Source of the DNA: JAVVHH01 sp963835135
GTDB lineage: Bacteria > Pseudomonadota > Alphaproteobacteria > Acetobacterales > Acetobacteraceae
NCBI GenBank assembly: GCA_963835135.1
Contig: CAWIEF010000002.1
Location: 620,001-684,000 of the forward strand
DNA length: 64,000 bases
Direction of reading: 5' to 3'
The notes beneath the pieces are model-generated. The model did no database searches. It had not been told where the DNA came from and saw nothing but the letters and a program-made list of their open reading frames with translations. A program made the translations under genes and the position numbers. Positions 26,122 to 34,531 of the stretch are shown here, one piece after another (position 1 is the first letter of the stretch; each line of letters begins with the position of its first letter).

Positions 26122-27447
26122 TCACAGCCCGGACTGCAGCGAGATCGGCGTGCCGTCGGTGAAGCGGCTGTAGCGGAACGGGGTGGGGTCGACGATCGTC
26201 GGCCGGCCCGTCGCGATCTCCGCCGCGAGCCGCCCCGCCGCAGGACCGATGCCGAAGCCGTGCCCCGAGAAGCCGGTCGCGATCACCAGGCCGGGCATTC
26301 CGTCCACCTCCGAGATGACCGGCACCGCGTCTGGCGTCACGTCGATCATGCCAGCCCATTGCTGCTCCACCTTGGCCTGCCGGAACATGGGGAAGACCTC
26401 CCGTAGACTGCGCACGGCGTCGTCGTTGATCGGCGTCACCGGGTCCGGATCGAGCGTGCGCGTGGTCTCGAACGGGCTCGTCGTGTCGAGGTCCCAGCGC
26501 TTCGGCGTGCGCGCTTCGGCCATGAAGCGTTGGTCGAGGCGAAGCCGCAAGCCGCGGCGTTCGGCGCGGGCGGCGGGCAGGAAATCAAAGAAGAACTTGA
26601 ACGTGTCCGGCGTGACCGGCACCACGTTCGCGCTGCCGTTGGCGATGGTGTAGCCGCCGTCCAGCCGCTTGCGGTAGGCGAAGTTACCGACCCAGGCGGA
26701 GGTCTCCGGCGCCCCGCTGACCGGCGAGGTGCGCAGCACCGAGGAGCGCGTTTTGAGCTGCGGCAGCCGGAGCCCGAGGCTGCCGCAGAACAGGCGGGAC
26801 CACGCGCCGCTGGCCAGGATCGCGCTGTCACAGGCGACCCGGCCCCGTTCCGTCACCACACCCGTCACCCGGCCGCCGGTGAGATCGAGCCCGCGGACGG
26901 CGCAGTTCTCGACAATGACCGCACCGGCCGATCGTGCCGCGGCGGCCAGCGCGGGAACCGCCTTTTGCGGCTCGGCCCGCCCGTCCGTTTTGGTGTAGAG
27001 CGCCGCGCCATAGCGCTTGGTTGCTCCCGGCATGAGCGCGGCCAACTCGTCGCCCTCGATGAGGCGGCTGCCCATCTGGTATTCCGACACGCGACCAAGC
27101 CATTTCTCATAGTGCTCACGGTCCGCGTCCGACCGCGCCACATAGAGCACGCCGCATTCGGCGAACCCCGTCGGCAGCCCCTCGCGGGTCAACTCGCCCC
27201 ACATCCGCAGCGCCTCGATGATGAGCGGCACCTCGCGCAGGTCGCGCCCGGTCTTGCGCACCCAGCCCCAGTTGCGGCTGGATTGCTCGCCGGCGAGTTT
27301 GCCCTTCTCGCATAGCAGCACGCTGTGGCCCGCCCGCGCGAGATGCAGCGCCGCGGAGACCCCGATGATGCCGCCGCCGATGACGACCACGTCGACGCGG
27401 GCGGGCAGGCTGTGGTCGGTGTCGGCCGGGTCGATCGTGGGTCCCAT
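26122..27447 (-). CDS. FAD-dependent oxidoreductase, DAO family (glycine/D-amino acid or iminodiacetate oxidase-like)
   Basis: 441-residue flavoprotein that oxidises a C-N bond. The FAD-binding Rossmann motif VVVIGGGIIGVSAALHLARAG is at residues ~20-40. QSSRNWGWVRKTGRDLREVPL follows, and the C-terminal VISEVDGMPGLVIATGFSGHGFGIGPAAGRLAAE completes the DAO fold. The ATG start gives a short polar leader, so it is likely cytoplasmic. It sits between a Dpp-type importer and NtaA/EmoA-type monooxygenases; in EDTA/NTA degraders a DAO-type iminodiacetate oxidase has an analogous place. The substrate is inferred only as a secondary amine or N-alkyl amino acid. Confidence 0.88.
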   Translation of the reverse strand: MGPTIDPADTDHSLPARVDVVVIGGGIIGVSAALHLARAGHSVLLCEKGKLAGEQSSRNWGWVRKTGRDLREVPLIIEALRMWGELTREGLPTGFAECGVLYVARSDADREHYEKWLGRVSEYQMGSRLIEGDELAALMPGATKRYGAALYTKTDGRAEPQKAVPALAAAARSAGAVIVENCAVRGLDLTGGRVTGVVTERGRVACDSAILASGAWSRLFCGSLGLRLPQLKTRSSVLRTSPVSGAPETSAWVGNFAYRKRLDGGYTIANGSANVVPVTPDTFKFFFDFLPAARAERRGLRLRLDQRFMAEARTPKRWDLDTTSPFETTRTLDPDPVTPINDDAVRSLREVFPMFRQAKVEQQWAGMIDVTPDAVPVISEVDGMPGLVIATGFSGHGFGIGPAAGRLAAEIATGRPTIVDPTPFRYSRFTDGTPISLQSGL

Positions 27448-27460
27448 CGGAGGCTCCTGT

Positions 27461-28441
27461 TCAGTTGACGGGGGATGCGAGGGTGAGTTCAGGCCGCCGG
27501 CACGCGGCGAGGTGACCCGGCGCGCGCTCCTTCAGCGCTGGCGGCGCCACCGCGCATTCGGGCTCGGCGTAGCGGCAGCGTGTGCGGAACGGGCAGCCGG
27601 AGGGCGGCGCGAGCGGGCTCGGGATGTCGCCCTCGAGCAGGATCCGCTGCGGCCGCGCGCCCCGGGACTCGTTGATGTCGGGCACGGCGGAGAACAGCGC
27701 TTCGGTGTAGGGGTGCCGCGGCCGGGCGAACAGGTCGGCGGTGGCTGCGATCTCGACGATGCGGCCCAGGTACATGACCGCGATCCGGTCGGAGATCAGC
27801 CCGACCACGGCCAGATCATGCGCGATGAACAGCAGCGCCAAGCCCAACTCGGCCCGCAGGTCCAGCAGCAGGTTGATCACCTGCGCCTGCACCGAGACGT
27901 CCAGCGCGGAGACCGGCTCGTCGGCGACCAGCAGGGTCGGCCGGCAGATCAGCGCGCGGGCGATGCCGATCCGCTGCCGCTGCCCGCCGGAGAACTCGTG
28001 CGGGTAGCGGGACGCGGCGCTGTCGGGCAGGCCGACGATGCGGAGCGCGTCGGCGATGCGCGCGCGCCGGGCTGGGCCGCCGAGCGCGGGCTCGTGAACG
28101 GCCAGCGGGATGGCGAGGCTCTGCTCCACCGTCATGCGCGGGTTGAGCGAGGCGTAGGGGTCCTGAAACACGACCTGCATGTGCCGCCGCACCGGTCGCA
28201 GCGCGCGTCGCGATGCCTGGGCGATCTCTTGTCCTCTAAACCGGATCGATCCCGCCGTCGGGTCGTGCAAGCGCAGGATCGTGCGGCCCAGCGTGGTCTT
28301 GCCGGACCCGCTCTCGCCGACGATCCCGAGCACCTCTCCGGGCGCGAGCGTGAACGAGGCGCCGTCCAACGCGCGCAGGGTGCGGCCGCCACCGACGCGG
28401 TAGTGCTTGGCCAGGTCGGTGACTTCGAGCAGCGCGCTCAA
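27461..28441 (-). CDS. dppF: Oligopeptide/dipeptide-type ABC transporter ATP-binding protein DppF
   Basis: 326-residue ATPase of a Dpp/Opp-type importer. Walker A GESGSGKTTLGR, VVFQDPYASLNPRMTV, signature FSGGQRQRIGIARAL, Walker B LLVADEPVSALDVSVQ and switch FIAHDLAVV are present. The C-terminal family extension has the Cys-rich segment GCPFRTRCRYAEPEC, which in DppD/F relatives binds an Fe-S cluster. The TTG start at 28441 overlaps the dppD stop (TTGA). The symbol denotes transporter class, not proven dipeptide transport. Confidence 0.9.
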   Translation of the reverse strand: MSALLEVTDLAKHYRVGGGRTLRALDGASFTLAPGEVLGIVGESGSGKTTLGRTILRLHDPTAGSIRFRGQEIAQASRRALRPVRRHMQVVFQDPYASLNPRMTVEQSLAIPLAVHEPALGGPARRARIADALRIVGLPDSAASRYPHEFSGGQRQRIGIARALICRPTLLVADEPVSALDVSVQAQVINLLLDLRAELGLALLFIAHDLAVVGLISDRIAVMYLGRIVEIAATADLFARPRHPYTEALFSAVPDINESRGARPQRILLEGDIPSPLAPPSGCPFRTRCRYAEPECAVAPPALKERAPGHLAACRRPELTLASPVN

Positions 28442-29433
28442 GCCGCCAACTCCCGCCAGCGGGCGCAGCGGACGGTGTGGTCGGCGGCCGCGGCCTCGAG
28501 CGAGGGCGGTCGCGCGATACACGGATCGGGCAGCGCGTGGGCGCAGCGCGGATGGAAGGTGCAGCCCGGCGGGCGGTGCTGCGGGTCCGGCACGTTGCCC
28601 GGGATCGCCGGCAGGCGCGACGCCGGCGTGCGGCCGGCCAGTTGCGAGAGCAGCGGCACCGAAGCGATCAGGCCGCGGCTATAGGGCATTAGCGGGTGGC
28701 GCAACAATGCCTCGACCGGCGCGTCCTCGACCACCTGGCCGGCATACATCACCAGCACGCGGTCGGCGATTTCGGCCACGACGCCGAGATTGTGGGTGAT
28801 GAATACCACCGACATGCCGGTATCCCGCTGCAGGTCGCCGATCAGCGCCAGGATCTGCGCCTGGATGGTGACGTCGAGCGCCGTAGTCGGCTCGTCGGCG
28901 ATGAGCACGCGCGGGCGGCAGGCGAGCGCCATGGCGATCATGGCGCGCTGGCGCATGCCGCCGGAGAGCTGGTGCGGGAAAGCGCGGGCGCGCAGTTCGG
29001 GTTCGGCGATGCCAACTTGGCCGAGCAGGTCGACCGCGCGCGCCAGGGCGGCGCGGCGGCCCACCCGCTCGTGCACCAGGACAGCCTCGGCGATTTGGCC
29101 GCCGATGCGGTGGACCGGGTTGAGCGAGGTCATCGGCTCCTGGAAGATCATCGCGATGTCGCGCCCGCGGATGGCGCCCATCTGCGCCTCGGGCAGCGAC
29201 AGCAGGTCTCTGCCGTCCAACAACGCCGATCCTTCGACCCGCGGGGCCGGTCCCAGCAGGCGCATCAGCGCGAGCGCGGTCACGCTCTTGCCGGAGCTGC
29301 TCTCGCCGACGATCGCCAGCGTCTCGCCGGCCGCGACCGTGAAGGACACACCATCGACGGCGCGGACCGGCCCGCCCTCGCCGGGGAAGGTGACGCCGAG
29401 CTGCTGGACCGCCAGGAGCGGACGCCCGTTCAA
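28438..29433 (-). CDS. dppD: Oligopeptide/dipeptide-type ABC transporter ATP-binding protein DppD
   Basis: 331-residue ATPase. It carries Walker A GESSSGKSVTALAL, IFQEPMTSLNPVHRI, signature LSGGMRQRAMIAMAL, Walker B VLIADEPTTALDVTIQ and HNLGVVAEIADRVLVMYAGQVVE. The C-terminal GCTFHPRCAHALPDPC is the Cys motif of the family. The frame is open upstream to 29595, but that part is translated palindromic repeat, so the start is placed at TTG 29433, 3 bases after GGAGAAGG. That ribosome site lies inside one arm of the repeat at 29437-29460. Confidence 0.9.
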   Translation of the reverse strand: MNGRPLLAVQQLGVTFPGEGGPVRAVDGVSFTVAAGETLAIVGESSSGKSVTALALMRLLGPAPRVEGSALLDGRDLLSLPEAQMGAIRGRDIAMIFQEPMTSLNPVHRIGGQIAEAVLVHERVGRRAALARAVDLLGQVGIAEPELRARAFPHQLSGGMRQRAMIAMALACRPRVLIADEPTTALDVTIQAQILALIGDLQRDTGMSVVFITHNLGVVAEIADRVLVMYAGQVVEDAPVEALLRHPLMPYSRGLIASVPLLSQLAGRTPASRLPAIPGNVPDPQHRPPGCTFHPRCAHALPDPCIARPPSLEAAAADHTVRCARWRELAA

Positions 29434-29436
29434 AAG

Positions 29437-29460
29437 CCTTCTCCCGCTGGCGGGAGAGGG
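29437..29460. repeat. Dispersed palindromic repeat, copy 2
   Basis: CCTTCTCCCGC (from 29437) pairs with GCGGGAGAGG (to 29460), imperfectly at one position, around a short loop. It shares the CTCCCG core with the other copies. On the minus strand its distal arm supplies the ribosome-binding GGAGAAGG of dppD. Confidence 0.65.
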
Positions 29461-29488
29461 TTGAGTAAGGGTGGTCCCAAGTGCCGGA

Positions 29489-29521
29489 CCCTCACCCCGG
29501 CCCTCTCCCGGAGCAAGAGGG
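29489..29521. repeat. Dispersed palindromic repeat, copy 3
   Basis: 29489-29510 is identical over 22 bases to copy 1. CCCTCT (29501-29506) can pair with AGAGGG (29516-29521). Together with copy 2 it fills most of the 112-base gap between dppC and dppD, where read-through or differential mRNA stability may be set. Confidence 0.65.
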
Positions 29522-29545
29522 GGCAGCAAAAGGGGGAGAGAGCGC

Positions 29546-30421
29546 TCACCGGTGGAGATCCAGCCGGGGGTCGAGCGCGTCGCGGAGGCCGTCACCGAGG
29601 AAGTTGAAGCCGGTGACGGCCAGGGTGATGGCGGCGCCCGGCAGGATGGCGAGCCAGGGCGCAGTGGCCAGGTATTCCTGCGCGTTGTTCAGCATGTTGC
29701 CCCAGGAGGGCGTCGGCGGCTGGATGCCGTAGCCGAGATAGCTGACGTAGCTCTCCAGCAGGATCGCGCGGGCGACGTTCAGCGTGGCCGCGACCACGAT
29801 CGGCGCCATGATGTTCGGCAGCAGCTCGCGCAACATCAGATGCGCGTCCGACACGCCGATCGCCTCGGCGGCCAGGACGTAGTCCCGCTCGCGCAAGGCC
29901 CGGATCTGCCCCTCGACGATGCGGGCCACCTCCATCCATGAGGTGAGCGCGACGATCAGGGTGATGGTCAGCACGCCGGGGCTGACCAGCGCGGCCAACG
30001 TCAGCAGGAGGAAGATCGACGGAAAGCACAGCACCGCGTCCACCAGCCGCATCAGCGCCGCCCCGGTCCAGCCGCCATAGAAGCCGGCAATGAGTCCGAC
30101 CAGCACGCCGGTGATGGTGCTGAGCCCCATCGCGCAGAACCCGACCAGCAGCGAGATGCGCCCGGCCAACAGCAGGCGGATCAACTGGTCACGCCCGAGC
30201 GGGTCCGATCCCAGCCAGTGTGGCCCGGCGAACGGCGGCTGGAAGCGGTGCCGCAGATCGATCGTCAGCGGCTCGTATGGAACGAAATAAGGGCCCGCCG
30301 CGCAGGCCAGAACCAGCAGTATCAGCGCCGCGAACCCGGCCATCGCGAGCCGGTGGCGCAGCAGGCGGCGCAGAGCCGGGCTGCGGACCCGGCGGCGCGG
30401 GGCGGCAACGGCCGCGCTCAC
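29546..30421 (-). CDS. dppC: Oligopeptide/dipeptide-type ABC transporter permease DppC
   Basis: 291-residue inner-membrane permease. An Arg-rich cytoplasmic N-terminus precedes the first TM (LAMAGFAALILLVLACAAGPYF). The OppC-N motif HWLGSDPLGRDQLIRLLLAGRISLLVGF and the EAA loop ALRERDYVLAAEAIGVSDAHLMLRELLPNIMAPIVV are diagnostic of the BCD permease class. It starts at GTG 30421, overlapping the dppB stop (GTGA). It partners DppB to form the channel. Confidence 0.93.
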   Translation of the reverse strand: MSAAVAAPRRRVRSPALRRLLRHRLAMAGFAALILLVLACAAGPYFVPYEPLTIDLRHRFQPPFAGPHWLGSDPLGRDQLIRLLLAGRISLLVGFCAMGLSTITGVLVGLIAGFYGGWTGAALMRLVDAVLCFPSIFLLLTLAALVSPGVLTITLIVALTSWMEVARIVEGQIRALRERDYVLAAEAIGVSDAHLMLRELLPNIMAPIVVAATLNVARAILLESYVSYLGYGIQPPTPSWGNMLNNAQEYLATAPWLAILPGAAITLAVTGFNFLGDGLRDALDPRLDLHR

Positions 30422-31368
30422 CGCACGCGGATCCGGGGGTCGGCGACGACGTAGAGCAGGTCGGCGAGCAGGTTGCCGATCAGCACGAGGACGGCCGAGA
30501 TCATCAGCAGTCCCATGACCACCGGGTAGTCGCGATACCCGATCGAATCGAGAAAGAGGCGGCCCATGCCGGGCCAGGTGAACACCGTCTCGGTCACCAG
30601 CGCGCCGCCCAGCAGCGTGGGCAACTGCAGCCCGGCCACCGTGATCATCGGCAGCAGCGCGTTGCGCAGCGCATGCCGCACCAGCACCGCCCGGCGCCGG
30701 ACGCCCTTCGCCCGCGCCGTCCGAATGTAATCCTGCGAGATCACGTCCAGCATGGAGGCCCGCATGTAGCGGCTCCAGGTCGCGACGGTGACGAGCGTCA
30801 GCACCAGGCAGGGCAGCACGAGATGCCGGGCGGCGTCGAGCGCGCCGGTGTCGCCGGAGGCATGCATGTTGCCGGATGGAAGCCAGCCAAGCGTGACGGA
30901 GAACAGGTAGATCATCACGAGACCGAACCAGAAGGTCGGGATGGAGAGTGCCACCATGGCGCCGATGGTCGCCAGGTAATCGGCAAGCGAGTAGCGGCGG
31001 ATCGCGCCGAGCACGCCGACCCAGGTGCCGATCAGCACCGCGAGCAGGGTCGAGCTGCCCATCAGCTCGAACGTGGCGCCGAGATGGGAGGCGATGACGG
31101 CGAGCACGGGCGCGCCGTCACGGTAGGAGTGGCCCCAGTCGCCATCGAGCAGCCGGCCAGCCCAATCCACGTACTGGATCGGCAGCGGGCGATCCAGGCC
31201 CATCTGGTGCGCGATCTGCGCCATCGTTTCGGCCGACATGCCGGGGGTGAGCGCGAATTGGGCCAGCGGCCCCCCAGGCGCCAGATACAGCAGCGCGAAG
31301 CCGATCATCGAGACGAGCACGAGCAGGACGAGGCTCTGGCCGATGCGGGCGAGGAGGGTGCGGATCAT
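30418..31368 (-). CDS. dppB: Oligopeptide/dipeptide-type ABC transporter permease DppB
   Basis: 316-residue permease with the N-terminal helix LARIGQSLVLLVLVSMIGFALLYLAPGGP, the family segment GLDRPLPIQYVDWAGRLLDGDWGHSYRDG and the EAA-type loop DYIRTARAKGVRRRAVLVRHALRNALLPMITVAG. The C-terminus GMGRLFLDSIGYRDYPVVMGLLM is typical. ATG 31368 overlaps the stop of the frameshifted FAD oxidase gene (ATGA), so translation of the two is probably coupled. Confidence 0.93.
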   Translation of the reverse strand: MIRTLLARIGQSLVLLVLVSMIGFALLYLAPGGPLAQFALTPGMSAETMAQIAHQMGLDRPLPIQYVDWAGRLLDGDWGHSYRDGAPVLAVIASHLGATFELMGSSTLLAVLIGTWVGVLGAIRRYSLADYLATIGAMVALSIPTFWFGLVMIYLFSVTLGWLPSGNMHASGDTGALDAARHLVLPCLVLTLVTVATWSRYMRASMLDVISQDYIRTARAKGVRRRAVLVRHALRNALLPMITVAGLQLPTLLGGALVTETVFTWPGMGRLFLDSIGYRDYPVVMGLLMISAVLVLIGNLLADLLYVVADPRIRVR

Positions 31369-32628
31369 CCGTGCAGCGTCAGTGCCTCTGCCGCAACAAG
31401 CGCGGACGCCTCTGCCGCGACAAGCGCGGACGCCTCTGCCGCGACAAGCGCGGACGCCTCGGACGAGGCCGGCGCGGCGCCGAAACGGGCGAGCCGGAAC
31501 GGCTCGATCGGCAGGTTGGGCGTCTCGCCCCGGGCGAGGGAGGCGCAGATGCGGCCCGTCACCGGCCCGAGGCAGAAGCCGTGGCCCGAAAACCCCATAG
31601 CCAGCACCAGGCCGTCAGGCCCCGTGCGCTCGATGACCGGCAGCGCGTCCGGCGTGGAGTCGATGAGGCCGATCCAGGTCTCGTCGAGCGGCGCGTCCAG
31701 CGCGGCGGGGACGAGCGCGCCGAACAGGCCCGCGACCCGGGCGACGTCGCCAACCTTCGGGCGCAGGCGCGGACCGGGCCGGCGTCCATCGTGGACGGGG
31801 GCATCGGGGAAGTCGGTGCCGCCGAGCCAGGGACCGCCGCTGCCAGTAAAGCGGAAGCGGCCATCCACCTCCTGCCGCCCGGCGCAGGACGCGTCGGCGA
31901 CGCCGACCACTTGCGCGAGCACTGGGGCTACCGGGACGGTGCGTAGCAGGGTCACGGCCCTGGGTGTCATCGGGAGGTGCAAGCCGAGCGGCTCGAGCAG
32001 CGCATTGCCCATGACGCCGGTGGCGAGCACCACGCCGCCGCAGGCGATCAGCTCCCGGTCGGTTGTGACCCCGGTAATCCGCCCCGCTTCTGTCTCGATC
32101 GCTGACGACCTGCTCGCCGAAACGGAGCGTGGCGCCGGCGCGCCGGGCGGCGGCGCAGAAGGCGGCGACGGTGGCGGCCGGGTCGGCATGGCCGTCGGCT
32201 GGACAGTACGACGCGCCGAGAACGTGCTGCGCGATGGCCGGGGCGAGAGCGTGCAGTGCGTCGGCATCGAGCATCTCGAGCGTCAGTCCGGCCGCACGCT
32301 GGGCAGTGACCATCTCGGAGAGGCTGTGCAGGTGCGCCTCGGTCAGGCCGAGGCGCAGATTGCCGCGCTGGGTATAGTGGGTCGGCGCGTCGAGCTTGTC
32401 GGCGAGCTGCTCCCAGTCGGCGATGGCGGCCTGGGCCAGCGGCAGCTCCGCGGGATGGCGCCCGGAGGCACGCACGCCGGCCAGCGTCCAGCCGCTCGCC
32501 ATGGCGGCGGGGCCGTAGCGGTCGATCAGCGCCACGCGAATGCCGGCGGTGGCGAGTTCATAGGCGGTGGCGGCGCCGCTGATCCCTGCGCCGACGACGA
32601 CGATGTCGCTCACGGCACCGGCCGGCAT
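31365..32628 (-). pseudogene. FAD-dependent oxidoreductase, DAO family, with one frameshift
   Basis: The N-terminal part (ATG 32628, AVSDIVVVGAGISGAATAYELATAGIRVALIDRYG) reads to ...ATLRFGEQVV. The remainder (IETEAGRITGVTTDRELIACGGVVLATG ... LVLAMGFSGHGFCLGPVTGRI) is one base out of frame, with the break near 32100 (+1 or -2). Apart from this it is a complete DAO-family oxidase of about 420 residues, distinct from the copy at 26122. The last ~35 residues are three tandem EASALVAA octapeptides, not seen in the family. The gene sits between a Pot-like and a Dpp-like importer with start/stop overlaps on both sides, which argues for function and against decay. Confidence 0.8.
31384..31455. repeat. 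24-bp tandem repeat, three copies
   Basis: Three direct copies of a 24-base unit (31384-31407, 31408-31431, 31432-31455), differing at one base in the first copy, are followed by a partial fourth (GCCTCGGAC). They lie in the 3' coding end of the FAD oxidase gene and encode EASALVAA repeats. The unit is a multiple of three, so copy-number change keeps the frame. Confidence 0.9.
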
Positions 32629-33479
32629 CAGACGCGGTACCGGCGCGGGATGAGCAGGTTGCTACCGGCCGTCAGCACCAGCGTAGTGCTCATCAGCAGC
32701 AGCGCCATAGCGCTGGCGAACGGCCAATTGTTGTTGGTGCTGAACTCCCAATAGAGCAGCGGCGCCATCATTTGAAAGCGGGGGCCGCCGAGCAGGTAGG
32801 GCGTGGCGTAGGCGTTCATCGCGAGGATGAAACACAGCACGCCGGCAATCGCGGTGCCGGGCAGCGCGAGCGGCCAGACCACGCGCCAGAAGCTGCGGCC
32901 CGGCGTGGCGCCTAGGCTCTGGGCGGCCTCCTCGATCCGGGGGTCGATGGTCTCGATCGTGCTCTGCACGGTCAGCACGACGACGGGCAGGTTGATCGAG
33001 ACGATGCCGGCGACCACGGCGAAGGTCGTGTACATGAGTTCGAGGCCATGCCCCGAGACGAAGCGGATCGCGGTGTCGATCAGCCCGCCATGGGCGAACA
33101 GGATCATCCAGCCGACCATGCGCACCGTGCTGCCGACGAACAGCGGCATGACGAGCGCCAGCATGCACAGCGACTTCCAACGGCTGCGCATGCGGGCCAG
33201 GCGGTAGGCGATCGGCAAGCCGAGCAGCAGGCAGACGGCGGTGGAGGAGGCCGCGACCCAGAGCGTGGTGCGCAAGACGCCGAGATAGAACGGATCGGTC
33301 ACGAAGCGGGCGTAGTTGGCGGCCGTCGCCGTCTCGATCATCAATTCGGTGGGGTCGTAGCGGTTCAGGCTGAAGCGCAGGACCAGGAGCAGCGGCGCGA
33401 CCAGCAGGCCGCACACCATCAGCAGCGCCGGCGACAGCAGGGTGGCTGCCGTGCCGGCCGTTCGGTTCGCGCGCGTCAC
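32628..33479 (-). CDS. ABC transporter permease, PotB-like (spermidine/putrescine type)
   Basis: 283-residue permease with ~6 TM helices, beginning ALLMVCGLLVAPLLLVLRFSLNRYDPTE. The EAA loop is EEAAQSLGATPGRSFWRVVWPLALPGTAIAG, and GLPIAYRLAR is the usual TM2 exit. It starts at GTG 33479, overlapping the stop of its binding-protein gene (GTGA). It forms a channel with the permease at 35630. Substrate class (polyamine, opine, thiamine, iron) is not resolved. Confidence 0.9.
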   Translation of the reverse strand: MTRANRTAGTAATLLSPALLMVCGLLVAPLLLVLRFSLNRYDPTELMIETATAANYARFVTDPFYLGVLRTTLWVAASSTAVCLLLGLPIAYRLARMRSRWKSLCMLALVMPLFVGSTVRMVGWMILFAHGGLIDTAIRFVSGHGLELMYTTFAVVAGIVSINLPVVVLTVQSTIETIDPRIEEAAQSLGATPGRSFWRVVWPLALPGTAIAGVLCFILAMNAYATPYLLGGPRFQMMAPLLYWEFSTNNNWPFASAMALLLMSTTLVLTAGSNLLIPRRYRV

Positions 33480-34531
33480 GCCTTCTGCATGTTCTTCTTC
33501 CACCATTCCGAGGTGGCGCCCTGCAGCTTGCCGGTGATCTCGTAGTCGGGCGGGTGCATGGTGAAGCCGGAGGTCGGCAGCGCCAACTGCTCGGCGGTCT
33601 TGCCCTCGAGCTTGGTGTCGTCGACGGTGCTCTCGTAGCCCATGCGCTCGGCGAACCGCGTCTGGGCGGCGGGCTCCAGCATGGCGTTCAGATACTTGTA
33701 GGCGGCCGCTTTGTTGGCCGCGTTCTTCGGCACCACCATGCCGGAGATGTAGAGCACCGAGCCTTCGGTCGGGAACGACGCCTTCACGGGGATGCCGGCA
33801 TTCTGCCACATGACGACCCGGGCGTCCCACATCAGGCCGACGTCGATCTCGCCCGATTTCAGCCCGGCGCCGATGGAGTCCGTCGAAGGGTATAGCCGTA
33901 GCCCGTTGCCGTTGAGCTTGAGCGCCAGCGCCTTGGCGTCCTCGCTGTCGACTTTGTTGAGGTCGCCCGTCGCGGCCAGGGCAGCGGCCATCATGACATA
34001 CATGTAGTTGATGTCGCCCACGCCGACGCGGCCGTTCCATTTGGGGTCGAGCAGGTCCTTGAAGGTCTTGGGCGGCTCGGAGACTTTGTCCGGATTATAG
34101 ATCAGCACCTGCGGGCTCCAGATGTGCGGCGCGTAGAAGCTGGATTTGAGGTTGGGCAGCACGTGGGCGATGTTCGGCACCTTCTCGGCATCCAGCGTGT
34201 CCAGCAGCCCGGCCTGCCCGACCTCGTGCGCCCGGACGGCCTGCAGGCAGATCACGTCGTCGGTGCCCCGCGGCAGGCGCCGCTGGGCGTAGAGTTTGGC
34301 GACCCGCGGATCCTCGTCGCCGATATCCTGCACGACCGTGATGCCCTTGGGCTTGAGGATCGGGTCCTCGACGTTGTCGCGCAGGAGATTGGCGTAGTCG
34401 CCGCCCCAGGTGGCGATGACGACCTGGTCGTCTGCGTAGGCCGGGTCAACCAGGCCGAACCCGGCGGCCGCCGCGGCGGCGCCTCCGAGCAGGGCGCGTC
34501 GGGTCGGGGCGTAGCGGGGCAGATCATGCAT
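33476..34531 (-). CDS. Extracellular solute-binding protein, PotD/family 1 type
   Basis: 351-residue periplasmic protein. The leader RYAPTRRALLGGAAAAAAGFGLVDPAYA has a twin-arginine pair and AYA cleavage. The mature part begins VVIATWGGDYANLLRDNV, the usual PotD/AfuA-like start, and contains SPQVLIYNPDKVSEPPKTFKDLLDPKWNGRVGV and SGMVVPKNAANKAAAYKYLNAML. It overlaps the upstream ATPase gene by 8 bases. No conserved polyamine pocket can be confirmed by eye. Confidence 0.9.
   Translation of the reverse strand: MHDLPRYAPTRRALLGGAAAAAAGFGLVDPAYADDQVVIATWGGDYANLLRDNVEDPILKPKGITVVQDIGDEDPRVAKLYAQRRLPRGTDDVICLQAVRAHEVGQAGLLDTLDAEKVPNIAHVLPNLKSSFYAPHIWSPQVLIYNPDKVSEPPKTFKDLLDPKWNGRVGVGDINYMYVMMAAALAATGDLNKVDSEDAKALALKLNGNGLRLYPSTDSIGAGLKSGEIDVGLMWDARVVMWQNAGIPVKASFPTEGSVLYISGMVVPKNAANKAAAYKYLNAMLEPAAQTRFAERMGYESTVDDTKLEGKTAEQLALPTSGFTMHPPDYEITGKLQGATSEWWKKNMQKA

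Noticed and set aside
29434..29595. Extended N-terminus of DppD up to 29595
   Set aside because: The extra 54 codons are translated palindromic repeat (Pro/Gly/Arg/Leu-rich) and precede a good TTG start with its own ribosome site.
31384..31464. Short direct repeats as a possible CRISPR array
   Set aside because: Units are contiguous with no spacers and are in-frame coding repeats (EASALVAA); no cas genes anywhere.
30220..32754. 844-codon plus-strand open frame opposite the dpp permeases and FAD oxidase
   Set aside because: Low-complexity His/Gln/Arg composition and exact opposition to clear permease genes; a GC-driven shadow.
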